A stretch of 51,006 nt of DNA, taken from NCBI GenBank assembly GCA_002718735.1, contig PBFR01000008.1, positions 4,527-55,532 on the forward strand. The letters run 5' to 3'. Below the pieces are notes generated by a model that saw only the letters and a list, made by a program, of their open reading frames with translations, did not search any database and was not told where the DNA came from. The position numbers and the translations under genes were made by a program. Positions within the stretch are counted from its first letter, which is position 1, and each line of letters begins with the position of its first letter. Below are positions 33,499-42,671 of this stretch, one piece after another. The DNA is from Halobacteriovoraceae bacterium. GTDB lineage: Bacteria > Bdellovibrionota > Bacteriovoracia > Bacteriovoracales > Bacteriovoracaceae.

Positions 33499-35076
33499 TT
33501 ATTCATTTGCAGCTTTTTTTCGTTTATCGAGATCGTATTTATCAACCTTCATTATCAGGCCGGCCCTACTAATACCAAGCTCCTTGGCAAGCTTTGACTT
33601 ATTAAAGTTGCAGCGCTTCAAACCTTCTTTAATCATATAAGATTCAAGCTCCTCAAGAGCCTTTTTCAATGAGCCTTTAGTATTAATGCCTCTTAAATTT
33701 CCAACAGGTGTTGGACCATCAACAGCATCTTTGATTCTTTCACTAATCATATCTGGAGTGATTGTTTTATCGTCTCCAGCAAGAACCACAAGTCGCTCAA
33801 CCTCGTTTTGCAACTCTCTAACATTACCTGGCCAGTTATAGTCCAGAAACTTTTCCAAGGTTTTCTTACTCCACTGCTTTAAAGAATGCCCCATCTCTGC
33901 ACACTTCTTTTCCAGGAAGTGATCCATTAATACAGGTATATCTTCTTGACGCTCTTTAAGAGAAGGTAGAGCAACGTTAATTACATTTATTCTGTAGTAC
34001 AGGTCTTCTCTGAATTCACCTTTAGCAATCATTTCCTTCAGTGGCTTATTTGTTGCCGCAACGACACGAACATTAACTCTCTTAGGTGAGGTTGCTCCAA
34101 CAGGCAGGAAGGTTGACTCTTGAAGTACCCTTAGAAGTTTTACCTGCATAGAAAGCGACATATCTCCCACTTCATCCAGAAACAAAGTTCCCCCATTAGC
34201 TACTTCAAATACACCTTTTTTATCTTTAACTGCGCCAGTAAAGGCTCCTTTCACGTGCCCAAACAGTTCAGAATCTAGCAAGTTATCATTAAAGGCGGAG
34301 CAGTTGACTGCCATGAAGACGGCATCTTTTCTTTGTGAGTTGTAATGAATGGCCTTAGCAACCATTTCCTTACCTGTACCATTTTGTCCCTGGATCAAAA
34401 TAGTAGCCTCAGATTTAGAAACCTTGGAAAGAAGATGATAAACCGCCTGCATTGGCCTAGACTTACCAATAATATTATGAAAGCGATATTTATTCCCTAA
34501 TTCTGCATTTAGATCCGCAATACGCTCTTCACGTTTACTCAACTCATCATACACAGTTGATACTTCACCAGCAACGAGTCCAATAAGCTCCTTTAAGTAT
34601 TCAAACTCATGAATTTGAAGCTTTTTAATATGTTCACAAGCAGCGTGTGCATCATCTTTATCTGCTCCACACTCTACCATTTTATCTTCTATTTGCTTAA
34701 GCTCTGTCTTGGTAACCTGATCTGTAACATAAGGGTAGGCAAAGACTGCACCTAGAAATTCGCCGTCGACCTCAATTTTAGACGCCAACATTCTTACGTG
34801 GGGAAAAAAAGAGTTGAAGTAAAAGCACTTCTCTTGAGTCTCATTTAAAAGCTCTAAGCCTTTCTCAATATCTTGGGACAAGAGTTCCTTACCATAAGGC
34901 ATGCTCTGCTGAACTTTAAAAAAGTGACTGTCGAAATCATGATCGGAGTTAACAATTTCAGAATGAATATTTCCATGTTTGTCTGTATAAAAGATATCTA
35001 CGCCAAACCAATTACCTATCAAGCTTTCTAGCTTTTTATTTACATGTAAGTCTTTAATGTTTTTCCAGTCAATCAT
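33499..35076 (-). CDS. Sigma-54-dependent transcriptional activator with N-terminal sensor domain
   Basis: The 525 residues comprise an N-terminal ligand-sensing region (about 1-125, GAF/PocR-like by pattern: [25 protein letters not shown]), a linker, an AAA+ domain (Walker [17 protein letters not shown] loop in [12 protein letters not shown], Walker [13 protein letters not shown], arginine finger region [10 protein letters not shown]) and a C-terminal Fis-type helix-turn-helix ([20 protein letters not shown]). GAFTGA means it contacts sigma-54. No receiver domain, so it responds to a ligand or partner rather than phosphorylation. AAGGGGG precedes the ATG. Its target is unknown; the adjacent carboxylase has no visible sigma-54 promoter. 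Confidence 0.9.
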   Translation of the reverse strand: MIDWKNIKDLHVNKKLESLIGNWFGVDIFYTDKHGNIHSEIVNSDHDFDSHFFKVQQSMPYGKELLSQDIEKGLELLNETQEKCFYFNSFFPHVRMLASKIEVDGEFLGAVFAYPYVTDQVTKTELKQIEDKMVECGADKDDAHAACEHIKKLQIHEFEYLKELIGLVAGEVSTVYDELSKREERIADLNAELGNKYRFHNIIGKSRPMQAVYHLLSKVSKSEATILIQGQNGTGKEMVAKAIHYNSQRKDAVFMAVNCSAFNDNLLDSELFGHVKGAFTGAVKDKKGVFEVANGGTLFLDEVGDMSLSMQVKLLRVLQESTFLPVGATSPKRVNVRVVAATNKPLKEMIAKGEFREDLYYRINVINVALPSLKERQEDIPVLMDHFLEKKCAEMGHSLKQWSKKTLEKFLDYNWPGNVRELQNEVERLVVLAGDDKTITPDMISERIKDAVDGPTPVGNLRGINTKGSLKKALEELESYMIKEGLKRCNFNKSKLAKELGISRAGLIMKVDKYDLDKRKKAANE

Positions 35077-35208
35077 AGGATCCCCCCTTAAACTGTAAAA
35101 AAGTTTTCATAAACTTATCGACAGTTTTGGTGAGAAACTTGACACAATTAAAAATTTTGAACAAAAAATAAACAATTAAGCTATTAAAAAGTGCCTAATC
35201 TCAGTACG

Positions 35209-35778
35209 TTAGAGAGGGTTAAGGGACTGAAAAAACTGAAAAAACTCTGGCTCAGCCCAATCTTGTGCACCGGAAAACCTGCGGACTAAATTTAGATTTT
35301 GATCAAAAACATAAGTTTCTGGCAGTTTGTAAGTACCAAAGTATTTTTGATGTTTTTGTTCATCATCTACCAATAATATAAAGTCCTCGCTACCTAGGGC
35401 CTTGTACTTTTTCAAAAACTTTATAATATCTTTTCGTTTATCATTTACAGCGACAAACAGAAAAAGAACATTCTGTTGCTTTAGCTTTTTAGTCGTTTCT
35501 AAAAGGGCGGGGAACTCCTCTTCACATGGACCGCACCAAGATGCCCAAAAGTGAACGACAATAGTCTTACTCAAACCCTTAAGGGATGACATCTCTAAAG
35601 AATTGCCATCCTTAAAAATGGGCAAAGAGGTGTCTGGAAGTTTTTTTAAAATTGTGTTTGTTTGAAAGTAGTCTTTGGAGGACTCAAGCTTACCATCCAG
35701 CTTAAGTGCATTAAACACGGCATAACCAAAAACACTTAGAACGATAAAAGAAGCAATTATTAACTTTTTTTGCATCAT
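35209..35778 (-). CDS. Membrane-anchored thioredoxin-like protein (TlpA/ResA type)
   Basis: The 189-residue protein has an N-terminal membrane anchor (about 4-22) and a periplasmic thioredoxin fold with the redox centre WASWCGPCEEEF. KLPETYVFD supplies the cis-proline-equivalent segment. Such proteins reduce disulfides for cytochrome c or other envelope proteins. Its start codon follows the rplQ terminator directly: the only Shine-Dalgarno candidate, AGGAAGG, is in the 3' arm of that hairpin, so expression may depend on terminator readthrough. Confidence 0.85.
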   Translation of the reverse strand: MMQKKLIIASFIVLSVFGYAVFNALKLDGKLESSKDYFQTNTILKKLPDTSLPIFKDGNSLEMSSLKGLSKTIVVHFWASWCGPCEEEFPALLETTKKLKQQNVLFLFVAVNDKRKDIIKFLKKYKALGSEDFILLVDDEQKHQKYFGTYKLPETYVFDQNLNLVRRFSGAQDWAEPEFFQFFQSLNPL

Positions 35779-35813
35779 AAAAAAAAACCTTCCTACATTA
35801 ATGCAGGAAGGTT
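35779..35813 (-). terminator. Terminator of the ribosomal protein operon
   Basis: On the minus strand AACCTTCCTGCA pairs with TGTAGGAAGGTT (one G-U) around a TTAA loop and runs into nine T, 24 bases after the rplQ stop. It closes the S10-spc-alpha run. The 3' arm contains AGGAAGG, the apparent ribosome-binding site of the next gene. Confidence 0.9.
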
Positions 35814-35837
35814 CTAATCAAATTATAAAAATTCTTT

Positions 35838-36194
35838 TTAATCTACGAATGAAATGAAGCCCATCTTAGAAGCATCACCAACTCTGCCGTCAGCAAGCTT
35901 AATGATTCTTGTATAACCACCATTTCTTTCTTTAAACTTAGGACCAACTTCAGCAAAAAGCTTAGTCACTGCATCTTTGTTGTTTAATTTAGAAAAAGCC
36001 TGTCTTCTATTGTGAACAGTATCTTCTTTCGCTAGAGTTACTAGTTTTTCAACATAACCCTTCAATGCTTTTGCCTTTGTCTGAGTTGTCTTAATTTTTC
36101 CATGGTCAATCATAGAAATTGCAAGGTTTCTCATTAAAGACTTTCTGTGAGATGGCGTTACGCCTAATTTGTATTTGTGCTTAGAGTGTCTCAT
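35838..36194 (-). CDS. rplQ: 50S ribosomal protein L17
   Basis: The 118-residue protein begins MRHSKHKYKLGVTPSHRKSL and ends with GYTRIIKLADGRVGDASKMG, the standard form of L17, which sits near the peptide exit tunnel. It is the last gene of the alpha operon, 14 bases after rpoA, with a GGGGA ribosome-binding site and a strong terminator behind it. Confidence 0.97.
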   Translation of the reverse strand: MRHSKHKYKLGVTPSHRKSLMRNLAISMIDHGKIKTTQTKAKALKGYVEKLVTLAKEDTVHNRRQAFSKLNNKDAVTKLFAEVGPKFKERNGGYTRIIKLADGRVGDASKMGFISFVD

Positions 36195-36208
36195 TACTTT
36201 CCCCTGAT

Positions 36209-37243
36209 TTACTGATTGTCTTTAGCATTCTGAACTTGTTTCATTATGCTATCAACTTTCATACCTAAACCTAGACCCATTTGAGTCAAAATTTCTTTAA
36301 TCTCGTTCAACGACTTACGGCCAAAGTTCTTTGTTCTCAACATTTCACCTTCGGTCTTAGAAACGAGTTCGTAAATATACTTAATATTAGCATTTTGCAA
36401 GCAGTTTGCAGATCTTACAGAAAGTTCCAATTCAGATACAGGCTTAAGCAGTGCTTCATTCGTAGGAGATGAAGTCGTTGTCGCCTGGGCAGTCTTAATC
36501 TCAACTGGAGTCTCTTCATCCTCAAAGTTCAAGAAAACAGCAAGCTGGTCTCTTAGAATTTTAGCAGAGAAAGCTACGGCATCATGTGGATCAATACCTG
36601 CATTTGTCCATACTTCAAGAGTTAGTTTGTCATAGTCAGTTCTCTTTCCAACCCTAGCGTTAGTTACTGTATAGTTAACTCTGTTTACAGGGGAAAAAAG
36701 AGTGTCTAGGAACATCCAACCAATAGGTAGGTCAAACTTCTCTTTATTATCAAGTGCCGAAACATATCCTTTACCACGAGCAACCTTGATTTCCATCCTG
36801 ATTGAACCACCAGAAGAAATATTACAAATTGTGTGCTCAGGGTTAAGAACTTCAACATTTGCATTTTCTGCAATATCAGAAGCCTTCACTGCACCCTCAG
36901 AGTTTTTCTCAAGGATTAGATTAACCTCTTCTTTATCGATAATTTTAAACTTAACTTCTTTTAGGTTAAGAATAATTTCTGAAACTTCTTCTTTTACATT
37001 GTTTATGGTACCAAACTCATGCTCTACGCCATCAATTTTGACAGCAACAATACCAGCACCTTGCAGGGAAGAAAGTAGGACTCTTCTTAGAGAATTCCCC
37101 AATGTTAAACCATACCCTCTCTCTAGAGGTTTCGCGACAAACTTTCCGTAATTAGGCGTCAAAGCGTCCTTATCAACTTCAAGTGCTGTCGGACGGATCA
37201 TATCGATCCAGTTTTTGGCGGAGAATGTGTTATTAATTGACAT
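36209..37243 (-). CDS. rpoA: DNA-directed RNA polymerase alpha subunit
   Basis: The 344 residues give the alpha N-terminal assembly domain (GYGLTLGNSLRRVLLSSLQG, GYVSALDNKEK, RVGKRTDYDKLTLEVWT), a flexible linker rich in Thr/Ser, and the C-terminal domain that binds UP elements and activators (LELSVRSANCLQNANIKYIY, GRKSLNEIKEIL). It sits directly after rpsK; rpsD, usually in between, is missing. GGGAG precedes the ATG. Confidence 0.98.
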   Translation of the reverse strand: MSINNTFSAKNWIDMIRPTALEVDKDALTPNYGKFVAKPLERGYGLTLGNSLRRVLLSSLQGAGIVAVKIDGVEHEFGTINNVKEEVSEIILNLKEVKFKIIDKEEVNLILEKNSEGAVKASDIAENANVEVLNPEHTICNISSGGSIRMEIKVARGKGYVSALDNKEKFDLPIGWMFLDTLFSPVNRVNYTVTNARVGKRTDYDKLTLEVWTNAGIDPHDAVAFSAKILRDQLAVFLNFEDEETPVEIKTAQATTTSSPTNEALLKPVSELELSVRSANCLQNANIKYIYELVSKTEGEMLRTKNFGRKSLNEIKEILTQMGLGLGMKVDSIMKQVQNAKDNQ

Positions 37244-37267
37244 TGAATCAACTCCCTTAATTAAATA

Positions 37268-37660
37268 TTAAACTCTTCTTCTTTTTGGTGCTCTACAGCC
37301 ATTATGTGGCATAGGAGACTTATCTGCAACAGAAGTTATTTTAAGGCCAACAGACAATAAAGCTCTAATAGCGTTTTCTCTACCAGCTCCTGGACCTTTC
37401 ACTTTTACGTCAACAGACGAAACACCGTGCTCCATCGCTTTTTTTGCAGCCTCCTGAGATGCCACCTGAGCAGCAAAAGGAGTTGATTTTTTTGATCCTC
37501 TGAAACCTAACCCACCAGCTGACGCCCATGCTAAAGCATTGCCTGCAGGGTCAGTGAAGGTAACAATTGTATTGTTAAAAGAAGCCTGGATGCTACATAC
37601 AGCATGTGGAACGTTCTTTTTAGTTTTTTTCTTACCAGTTTTACCAGATTGCTTAGCCAT
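37268..37660 (-). CDS. rpsK: 30S ribosomal protein S11
   Basis: The 130-residue platform protein contains [40 protein letters not shown] and the basic C-terminus [14 protein letters not shown]. It is followed by rpoA, not rpsD, after a 24-base gap. AGGA precedes the ATG. Confidence 0.97.
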   Translation of the reverse strand: MAKQSGKTGKKKTKKNVPHAVCSIQASFNNTIVTFTDPAGNALAWASAGGLGFRGSKKSTPFAAQVASQEAAKKAMEHGVSSVDVKVKGPGAGRENAIRALLSVGLKITSVADKSPMPHNGCRAPKRRRV

Positions 37661-37672
37661 AAAATTTTCCTG

Positions 37673-38053
37673 TTATTTCATTTGCTTGATTGATTTTTTA
37701 CCTGCGATAGCCACAGACTTGCCTTTTCTAGTTCTAGCATTAGTGTGGGTTCTTTGACCTCTACACGGAAGACTTTTTCTATGTCTAATACCTCTGTAGC
37801 AGCCTAGGTCTTTCAATCTTTTAATATTTAAACCAACTTCTCTTCTCAGATCGCCTTCAACAGTATAATCATCTAGAGCTTGCCTAATATTATTCACTTG
37901 CTCCTCACTCAACTCAGTTGAGTTAAGATCACCATCAACACCAGCCTTCTCTAAAACCTCAAGACCGATTTTCGGCCCAACACCATAGAGTGATCTGATT
38001 GCGATTTTCATTTTCTTATTTCTTGGTAAATCTACACCTAATATCCTAGCCAT
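37673..38053 (-). CDS. rpsM: 30S ribosomal protein S13
   Basis: The 126-residue head protein starts [20 protein letters not shown] and has a basic C-terminal tail ([20 protein letters not shown]) that contacts tRNA. GGAG is six bases before the ATG. It is first of the alpha-operon genes, 12 bases after rpmJ. Confidence 0.97.
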   Translation of the reverse strand: MARILGVDLPRNKKMKIAIRSLYGVGPKIGLEVLEKAGVDGDLNSTELSEEQVNNIRQALDDYTVEGDLRREVGLNIKRLKDLGCYRGIRHRKSLPCRGQRTHTNARTRKGKSVAIAGKKSIKQMK

Positions 38054-38065
38054 TACGCTCTCCTA

Positions 38066-38182
38066 CTAACCTTGTCTTTGCTTGTGTCTTGGGTTTGCCT
38101 TGCAAATGATCCTCAAAACACCTTTTCTTTTTATTACTTTGCAGTCTTTACAGATTTTCTTTACACTTGCCCTTACTTTCAT
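38066..38182 (-). CDS. rpmJ: 50S ribosomal protein L36
   Basis: A 38-residue gene between infA and rpsM begins [20 protein letters not shown] and ends [11 protein letters not shown]. The zinc ligands C11, C14, C27 and H32 are present, so this is the zinc-binding form. AAGGG precedes the ATG, which lies five bases after infA. Confidence 0.95.
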   Translation of the reverse strand: MKVRASVKKICKDCKVIKRKGVLRIICKANPRHKQRQG

Positions 38183-38187
38183 TTTAT

Positions 38188-38415
38188 TTACCCTTTGCTT
38201 CTATATATAATCCTTCCCTTGCTCAAGTCGTACTTACTAATTTCAACAAGCACCTTGTCCCCAGGAAGAATTTTTATAAAGTTCATTCTCATTTTACCGC
38301 TTATATGTGCCAAAATTACATGTCCATTTGGCAGCTTCACTCTAAACTTTGTGTTCGGCAAAAGCTCAAGAACCTCGCCTTCTACCTCTAGAATGTCACC
38401 TTTAACTTCTGCCAT
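38188..38415 (-). CDS. infA: Translation initiation factor IF-1
   Basis: The 75-residue OB-fold protein binds the ribosomal A site during initiation. It has the typical [20 protein letters not shown] and [19 protein letters not shown] segments and full length. Its position between adk and rpmJ is common. AGGTG precedes the ATG. Confidence 0.97.
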   Translation of the reverse strand: MAEVKGDILEVEGEVLELLPNTKFRVKLPNGHVILAHISGKMRMNFIKILPGDKVLVEISKYDLSKGRIIYRSKG

Positions 38416-38483
38416 TAATTCACCTATGATTTGAACACCCTTGTATATACAAAATGTATAACAATGGCAATAAACAAATTTGG

Positions 38484-39120
38484 TTATTGTTCTATTTTCT
38501 TAATTATTGCGTCATAAACTACTTGCATTGATTGATCAGCATCAACCTTAACAAGTTTATTCGCCTCTGAATAGTATTCAAGAACCTCATTCATGGTCGA
38601 ATTGAATACTTCCATTCTACTTCTAACAACCGCTTCCGTATCATCTTTTCTCTGAACCAACTCTTCACCTGTCACATCACAGATACCAGGTTGCTTAGGA
38701 GGATTTGTTTTAAGATTGTAAATATACTTACCGTCCTTCGTCGTTCGGCGATTTGTTAGCCTCTCAACCATTTTTTTCGGTATCAATCTTAAAATAGACT
38801 GCTAAATACGGAAAACCACTCAAAATGTCCTCAAGGGTTTTTGCCTGATCAATATTTCTTGGATAACCATCAAATATGTAGGCTTTGCTCTCAAGGTTTA
38901 AATTAGTTTTTAATAATTCAACAACCAACTCGTCAGAGACTAGTTGGCCGTTTGCCATAACTTCTTTTACTGTCTTTCCAAGTTCTGATTCTTTTTGAAT
39001 TTCGGCACGTAGAAGGTTCCCTGTCGAAACATGCTCATAGCCTTTGGATTCAACTAGTTTAGCTGACTGCGTTCCTTTCCCGGAACCGGGTGCACCAAGG
39101 AATATCAAGTTTTGCTTCAT
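38484..39120 (-). pseudogene. adk: Adenylate kinase gene with a one-base frame disruption (may still be expressed)
   Basis: The first frame (39120 to 38764) encodes residues 1-117: P-loop FLGAPGSGKGTQ, STGNLLR, DGYPRNIDQA, then FKIDTEKNG and a stop. The second (from ATG 38771 to 38484, 95 residues) continues exactly where homologues do: MVERLTNRRTTKDGKY, the LID (NLKTNPPKQPGICDVTGEEL), RKDDTEAVVRSR. The joint is a run of seven A (38771-38777 on this strand as T). With six A the frame is one normal 211-residue Adk. Adk is essential, so sequencing error, transcriptional slippage, +1 frameshift or coupled translation of two halves (the ATG overlaps the stop) are more likely than true loss. The start overlaps secY by one base. 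Confidence 0.9.
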
Positions 39121-40439
39121 TAGAACCTTCTAGCTCCACTGTACTTGCCACGAGATTTATACGCAGTATCATACCTTTGTGAAATCATAAAGCTCTCTGC
39201 CTGTGCCATTGTATCAATTGCAACACCCACCAGAATTAAAAGGGATGTACCGCCAAAATAAAATGGAACCTTAGCTACATTAAAAAGGATCGCAGGCATA
39301 ATACAAATAATGGAAATATAAACCCCACCAACAAGCGTAAGCCTATTTACGACATTATCTAAAAATTCAGCCGTTTTTTCTCCAGGTCTAATACCTGGAA
39401 TAAAACCACCGTTCTTCTTAAGTGACTCAGAAATATCTTTAGTCTTAAATTGAATTTGAGCATAAAAATAGCAGAAGAAGATAATGAGGGCCACAAACAC
39501 TACATTATAAAGTGTCTTCCCAGGATAAAGCGATTGCTGAATCGTATCAAAATACATTTTCATTCCACTTCCTTCTGGAATGAATTGGGAGACAGTAGTT
39601 GGGAAGCCAAGGAGTGCTGAAGCAAAAATAGGAGGCATCACTCCAGATATATTAATTTTCACAGGAAGATGCGAGCTCTGCCCACCAAATACTCGATTGT
39701 TGACAACCCTTTTTGCATACTGAACAGGTATCTTTCTAAATGCTTTCTCTGTATAGATTATGATCCAAAACGAAACAAACATGATAGCTGCAACAAGACC
39801 AAGATTAAGTCCTGACAGTTCACCGTTTTGAAAAAGATTTAATGTGTCTCTAATACCACTTGGTATTCCAGCCGCAATACCAGCAAAGATAATCAAAGAG
39901 ATACCATTACCAATACCTCTTTCGGTAATTTGTTCGCCTAGCCACATAACAAACATTGTTCCTGCAGTAAGAGATATAACCGTTAAACCTCTAAATCCCA
40001 TACCGGGTTCAAGCACAATTGGCATACCGCTTGGACTTTTTAGAGCCTCTAACCCAACAGCAAGGCCATAGCCCTGTATAACACATAGTAGTACTGTAGC
40101 GTAACGAGTCCACTGCTGAATCTTCTTATGTCCATCTGGTTCTTTTTGAATCTCACCCAGTGCCGGAAAAGAAACCGTTAAAAGGCTAAAAATAATTGAG
40201 GAGGTAATATAAGGCATAATCCCAAGGGCAAGAACAGAAAAGCGCTCTAGAGCACCACCGGTGAAGTTATTAAACACACCAAATACGGAGCCCTGCATCC
40301 CCTCAAAAAAGGAGGTTAATGCAGAACTATCTACACCAGGAGTGGGTACCTGTGTTGCAATCCTAAATACGCCTAAGATAAAAAGGGTAAATAATACCCT
40401 TTTTCTAAGCTCTTCAAGTTTTCCCTGAGCTCCAGCCAT
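39120..40439 (-). CDS. secY: Protein translocase subunit SecY
   Basis: The 439-residue channel has ten predicted membrane helices. Familiar segments are FFEGMQGSVFGVFNNFTGGA, LGIMPYITSSIIFSLLTVSF, GEQITERGIGNGISLIIFAG and the cytoplasmic loop FIPGIRPGEKTAEFLDNVVN. It starts at ATG overlapping the stop of rplO by one base (TAATG) and is coupled the same way to adk. It exports proteins with SecA and SecE. Confidence 0.98.
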   Translation of the reverse strand: MAGAQGKLEELRKRVLFTLFILGVFRIATQVPTPGVDSSALTSFFEGMQGSVFGVFNNFTGGALERFSVLALGIMPYITSSIIFSLLTVSFPALGEIQKEPDGHKKIQQWTRYATVLLCVIQGYGLAVGLEALKSPSGMPIVLEPGMGFRGLTVISLTAGTMFVMWLGEQITERGIGNGISLIIFAGIAAGIPSGIRDTLNLFQNGELSGLNLGLVAAIMFVSFWIIIYTEKAFRKIPVQYAKRVVNNRVFGGQSSHLPVKINISGVMPPIFASALLGFPTTVSQFIPEGSGMKMYFDTIQQSLYPGKTLYNVVFVALIIFFCYFYAQIQFKTKDISESLKKNGGFIPGIRPGEKTAEFLDNVVNRLTLVGGVYISIICIMPAILFNVAKVPFYFGGTSLLILVGVAIDTMAQAESFMISQRYDTAYKSRGKYSGARRF

Positions 40440-40912
40440 TACTTGCTTTCCTTGTTCTCTTGAACTTCTATCTTTCCACCAGCATTAGTGATCATTTCTT
40501 CAGCATTCTTAGAGAACTTAGCAATTCCCTTGAAAGTTAAAGCTTTCGTAAGCTCTCCCTTACCCAATACCTTAATCGGTAAAGACTTAAATCTACCACT
40601 TAGCAAGCCTTTTTCTACCAAAAGCTCTCTTGTAACATCACCTTCAGAAAATTTCTCAGCGATACGACCAAGGTTTAAAACTGCGTATTCAGTCTTAAAA
40701 GGAGCATTTGAGAAGCCACGCTTAGGAAGTCTTCTGTAGATTGGCATTTGCCCGCCTTCGAATCCAAGCTTAACGCCACCACCAGATCTTGCTTTTTGAC
40801 CCTTGTGTCCTTTACCAGCCTGAGTACCCCAGCCAGAACCCTGACCACGGCCGATTCTTTTAATATTCTTGTGTGCACCTTTAGGGCTCTTCAAGTTATT
40901 TAGAGTTAACAT
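40439..40912 (-). CDS. rplO: 50S ribosomal protein L15
   Basis: The 157-residue protein starts MLTLNNLKSPKGAHKNIKRI and has the glycine-rich RIGRGQGSGWGTQAGKGHKG segment and a C-terminal globular domain. It overlaps secY by one base and follows rpmD. AGGTAG precedes the ATG. Confidence 0.97.
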   Translation of the reverse strand: MLTLNNLKSPKGAHKNIKRIGRGQGSGWGTQAGKGHKGQKARSGGGVKLGFEGGQMPIYRRLPKRGFSNAPFKTEYAVLNLGRIAEKFSEGDVTRELLVEKGLLSGRFKSLPIKVLGKGELTKALTFKGIAKFSKNAEEMITNAGGKIEVQENKESK

Positions 40913-40933
40913 TTTCTACCTCAAATAATTTTT

Positions 40934-41116
40934 TTATTTTTCTTCAACAATTTCCACCATATGAATGATTTTTTTAATCATTCCTCTAACTGATGGCGTG
41001 TTTTCCAATGTTTTAACTGATCCAATTTTTCTAAGTCCAAGACCTCTAACATTCGCTTTTTGCTTTTCAGTGCAAGAAATCGGACTTTTTTTCAATTTAA
41101 CTGTTATAGTGCTCAT
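40934..41116 (-). CDS. rpmD: 50S ribosomal protein L30
   Basis: The 60-residue protein has the L30 pattern: ITVKLKKSPISCTEKQKANV, RGLGLRKIGS and VRGMIKKIIHMVEIVEE. It lies in the normal place between rpsE and rplO. GAGGA precedes the ATG. Confidence 0.95.
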   Translation of the reverse strand: MSTITVKLKKSPISCTEKQKANVRGLGLRKIGSVKTLENTPSVRGMIKKIIHMVEIVEEK

Positions 41117-41134
41117 AATTCCTCTGAGATTTTA

Positions 41135-41728
41135 TTATCTTGTTCTACTAATACGTAGACCCTTGGTCTCAACGCCTCTAGCCTTAGCAATTTCCTCTAC
41201 AGACCTCAAACCTTTAAGGGCAGCAAAAGTAGCCTTTACAACATTGTGTGGGTTAGAGCCTCTTAGGGACTTGGTCAAAACATCCTTTACACCCGCAAGC
41301 TCAAGAATTGTACGACAAGCACCTGCAGCTTTAATACCTGTACCTTCAGCAGCTGGGTGAAAAAGAATTTTTCCAGCGTCAAATTCGCCAAGTATTGTGT
41401 GTGGTATCGTTCCTTTTTCAATTGGAATATATACCATTTTCTTAGCAGCCTCTTGGCTAGCTTTTCTGATTGCATCAGGAACTTCTTTAGCCTTTCCAAG
41501 GCCAAATCCGACTCTTCCTTTCATATCGCCCACAATTACAAGAGCAGAAAAAGAAAAACGTCTACCACCTTTTACAACTTTAGCAACGCGGTTAACGGCA
41601 ACAACTCTTTCCTCAACATCAGCAACAACTTCTGTGCTTTTCTTTGGAGCTGGCTTAGAACCTTTTCTCCCTCTTGGAGCTTTCTTTTCAGAAGGTTTAG
41701 CTTCTTTAGTTTCAGTATTATCAGTCAT
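41135..41728 (-). CDS. rpsE: 30S ribosomal protein S5
   Basis: The 197-residue protein has the double-stranded-RNA-binding-like domain ([39 protein letters not shown]) and the C-terminal domain ([20 protein letters not shown]). An N-terminal extension of about 30 lysine-, proline- and alanine-rich residues makes it longer than the usual 166 or so; it is probably disordered. Confidence 0.97.
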   Translation of the reverse strand: MTDNTETKEAKPSEKKAPRGRKGSKPAPKKSTEVVADVEERVVAVNRVAKVVKGGRRFSFSALVIVGDMKGRVGFGLGKAKEVPDAIRKASQEAAKKMVYIPIEKGTIPHTILGEFDAGKILFHPAAEGTGIKAAGACRTILELAGVKDVLTKSLRGSNPHNVVKATFAALKGLRSVEEIAKARGVETKGLRISRTR

Positions 41729-41740
41729 TTATTACCCCTA

Positions 41741-42115
41741 TTAAATCTGAATTCCGTTTTCTCTGATTGAATCGGCAAGAGCTGCTATTACGCCTGTATA
41801 CTTTCTTCCGTTTCTATCAAAAACCGCATTCTTAATATTTTTACCAGAAAGTGCTTTTGCGACATCCGCTCCAACAGCCTTCGCACCCTCAACATTTGCA
41901 CGACCTTCGCTTGCTTGCTTACCAAAAGTCTGTACAGAAACAATAGTTTCACCTTTTGTGTCGTCGATAACCTGAACATAAAGGTTTTTATTTGTTTTCG
42001 TAGCACAAATCCTTGGTCTCTCAGTTGTACCTGTAATCTTGTTACGAATTGAAAGCTTTCTTCTATAGATTTTAGCCTTAGAAGCATTTTTAATTTTCTT
42101 ATATGTTTTTCTCAT
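41741..42115 (-). CDS. rplR: 50S ribosomal protein L18
   Basis: The 124-residue 5S rRNA-binding protein has RPRICATKTNKNLYVQVIDD, a C-terminal FDRNGRKYTGVIAALADSIR and a basic N-terminal tail. It lies between rplF and rpsE as usual, with AGGTG before the ATG. Confidence 0.97.
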   Translation of the reverse strand: MRKTYKKIKNASKAKIYRRKLSIRNKITGTTERPRICATKTNKNLYVQVIDDTKGETIVSVQTFGKQASEGRANVEGAKAVGADVAKALSGKNIKNAVFDRNGRKYTGVIAALADSIRENGIQI

Positions 42116-42122
42116 AATTCAC

Positions 42123-42662
42123 CTACTTCTTGGCACCTGCTTTACCAGCCTTTCTTATGATTGTTTCATCTGCATACTTAATACCTTTACCTTTGTAAGG
42201 CTCAGGCGGTCTAAAAGAACGAATCTTTGCAGCAGTAAACCCAACTAACTCTTTATTAGCTCCAGAAATGTCAATGACGTTTCTTGTAACTTTAGCAGTT
42301 ACACCTTCTGGAAGATCATAATCAATTGGATGTGAGTAACCCAAATTTAAAGTCAACTTACTACCTGATACAGCAGCTTTATAACCAACACCATTAAATT
42401 CAAGTGACTTCGTGAATCCGTTTGTCACACCTTCAACCATATTTGATAGAAGGGTTCTTGTTAGCCCCCACAAAGCTCTACTTTTATTCGAGCTATCAAT
42501 TGGAGTAACAACCAAAGTGTTTTCTTTCTGAGCAACTTCTACTTCAGGATTGTGAGTGTAAGTTAAAACACCATTTGGGCCCTTAACCTCAACCAATCTT
42601 TCTTTTATTGTAACGTTAACCTTCTCAGGTACTTCAACTGGTTTCTTACCTATTCTTGACAT
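42123..42662 (-). CDS. rplF: 50S ribosomal protein L6
   Basis: The 179-residue protein starts MSRIGKKPVEVPEKVNVTIK and ends in PPEPYKGKGIKYADETIIRK, the highly conserved C-terminal signature. GGAG precedes the ATG. It is part of the spc-type gene order. Confidence 0.97.
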   Translation of the reverse strand: MSRIGKKPVEVPEKVNVTIKERLVEVKGPNGVLTYTHNPEVEVAQKENTLVVTPIDSSNKSRALWGLTRTLLSNMVEGVTNGFTKSLEFNGVGYKAAVSGSKLTLNLGYSHPIDYDLPEGVTAKVTRNVIDISGANKELVGFTAAKIRSFRPPEPYKGKGIKYADETIIRKAGKAGAKK

Positions 42663-42671
42663 GTTTAACTC

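Noticed and set aside
35090..35127. AAACTGT/ACAGTTT inverted repeat upstream of the sigma-54 activator
   Set aside because: Arms are only 7 bases and 24 apart in AT-rich DNA; likely chance.
38416..38483. Terminator or promoter between adk and infA
   Set aside because: Only short AT-rich inverted repeats (CAATAA/TTATTG) and imperfect -10-like words; nothing convincing.
41357..41770. Plus-strand open frames opposite rpsE
   Set aside because: Antisense shadow of a ribosomal protein gene; no ribosome-binding site and no plausible protein.
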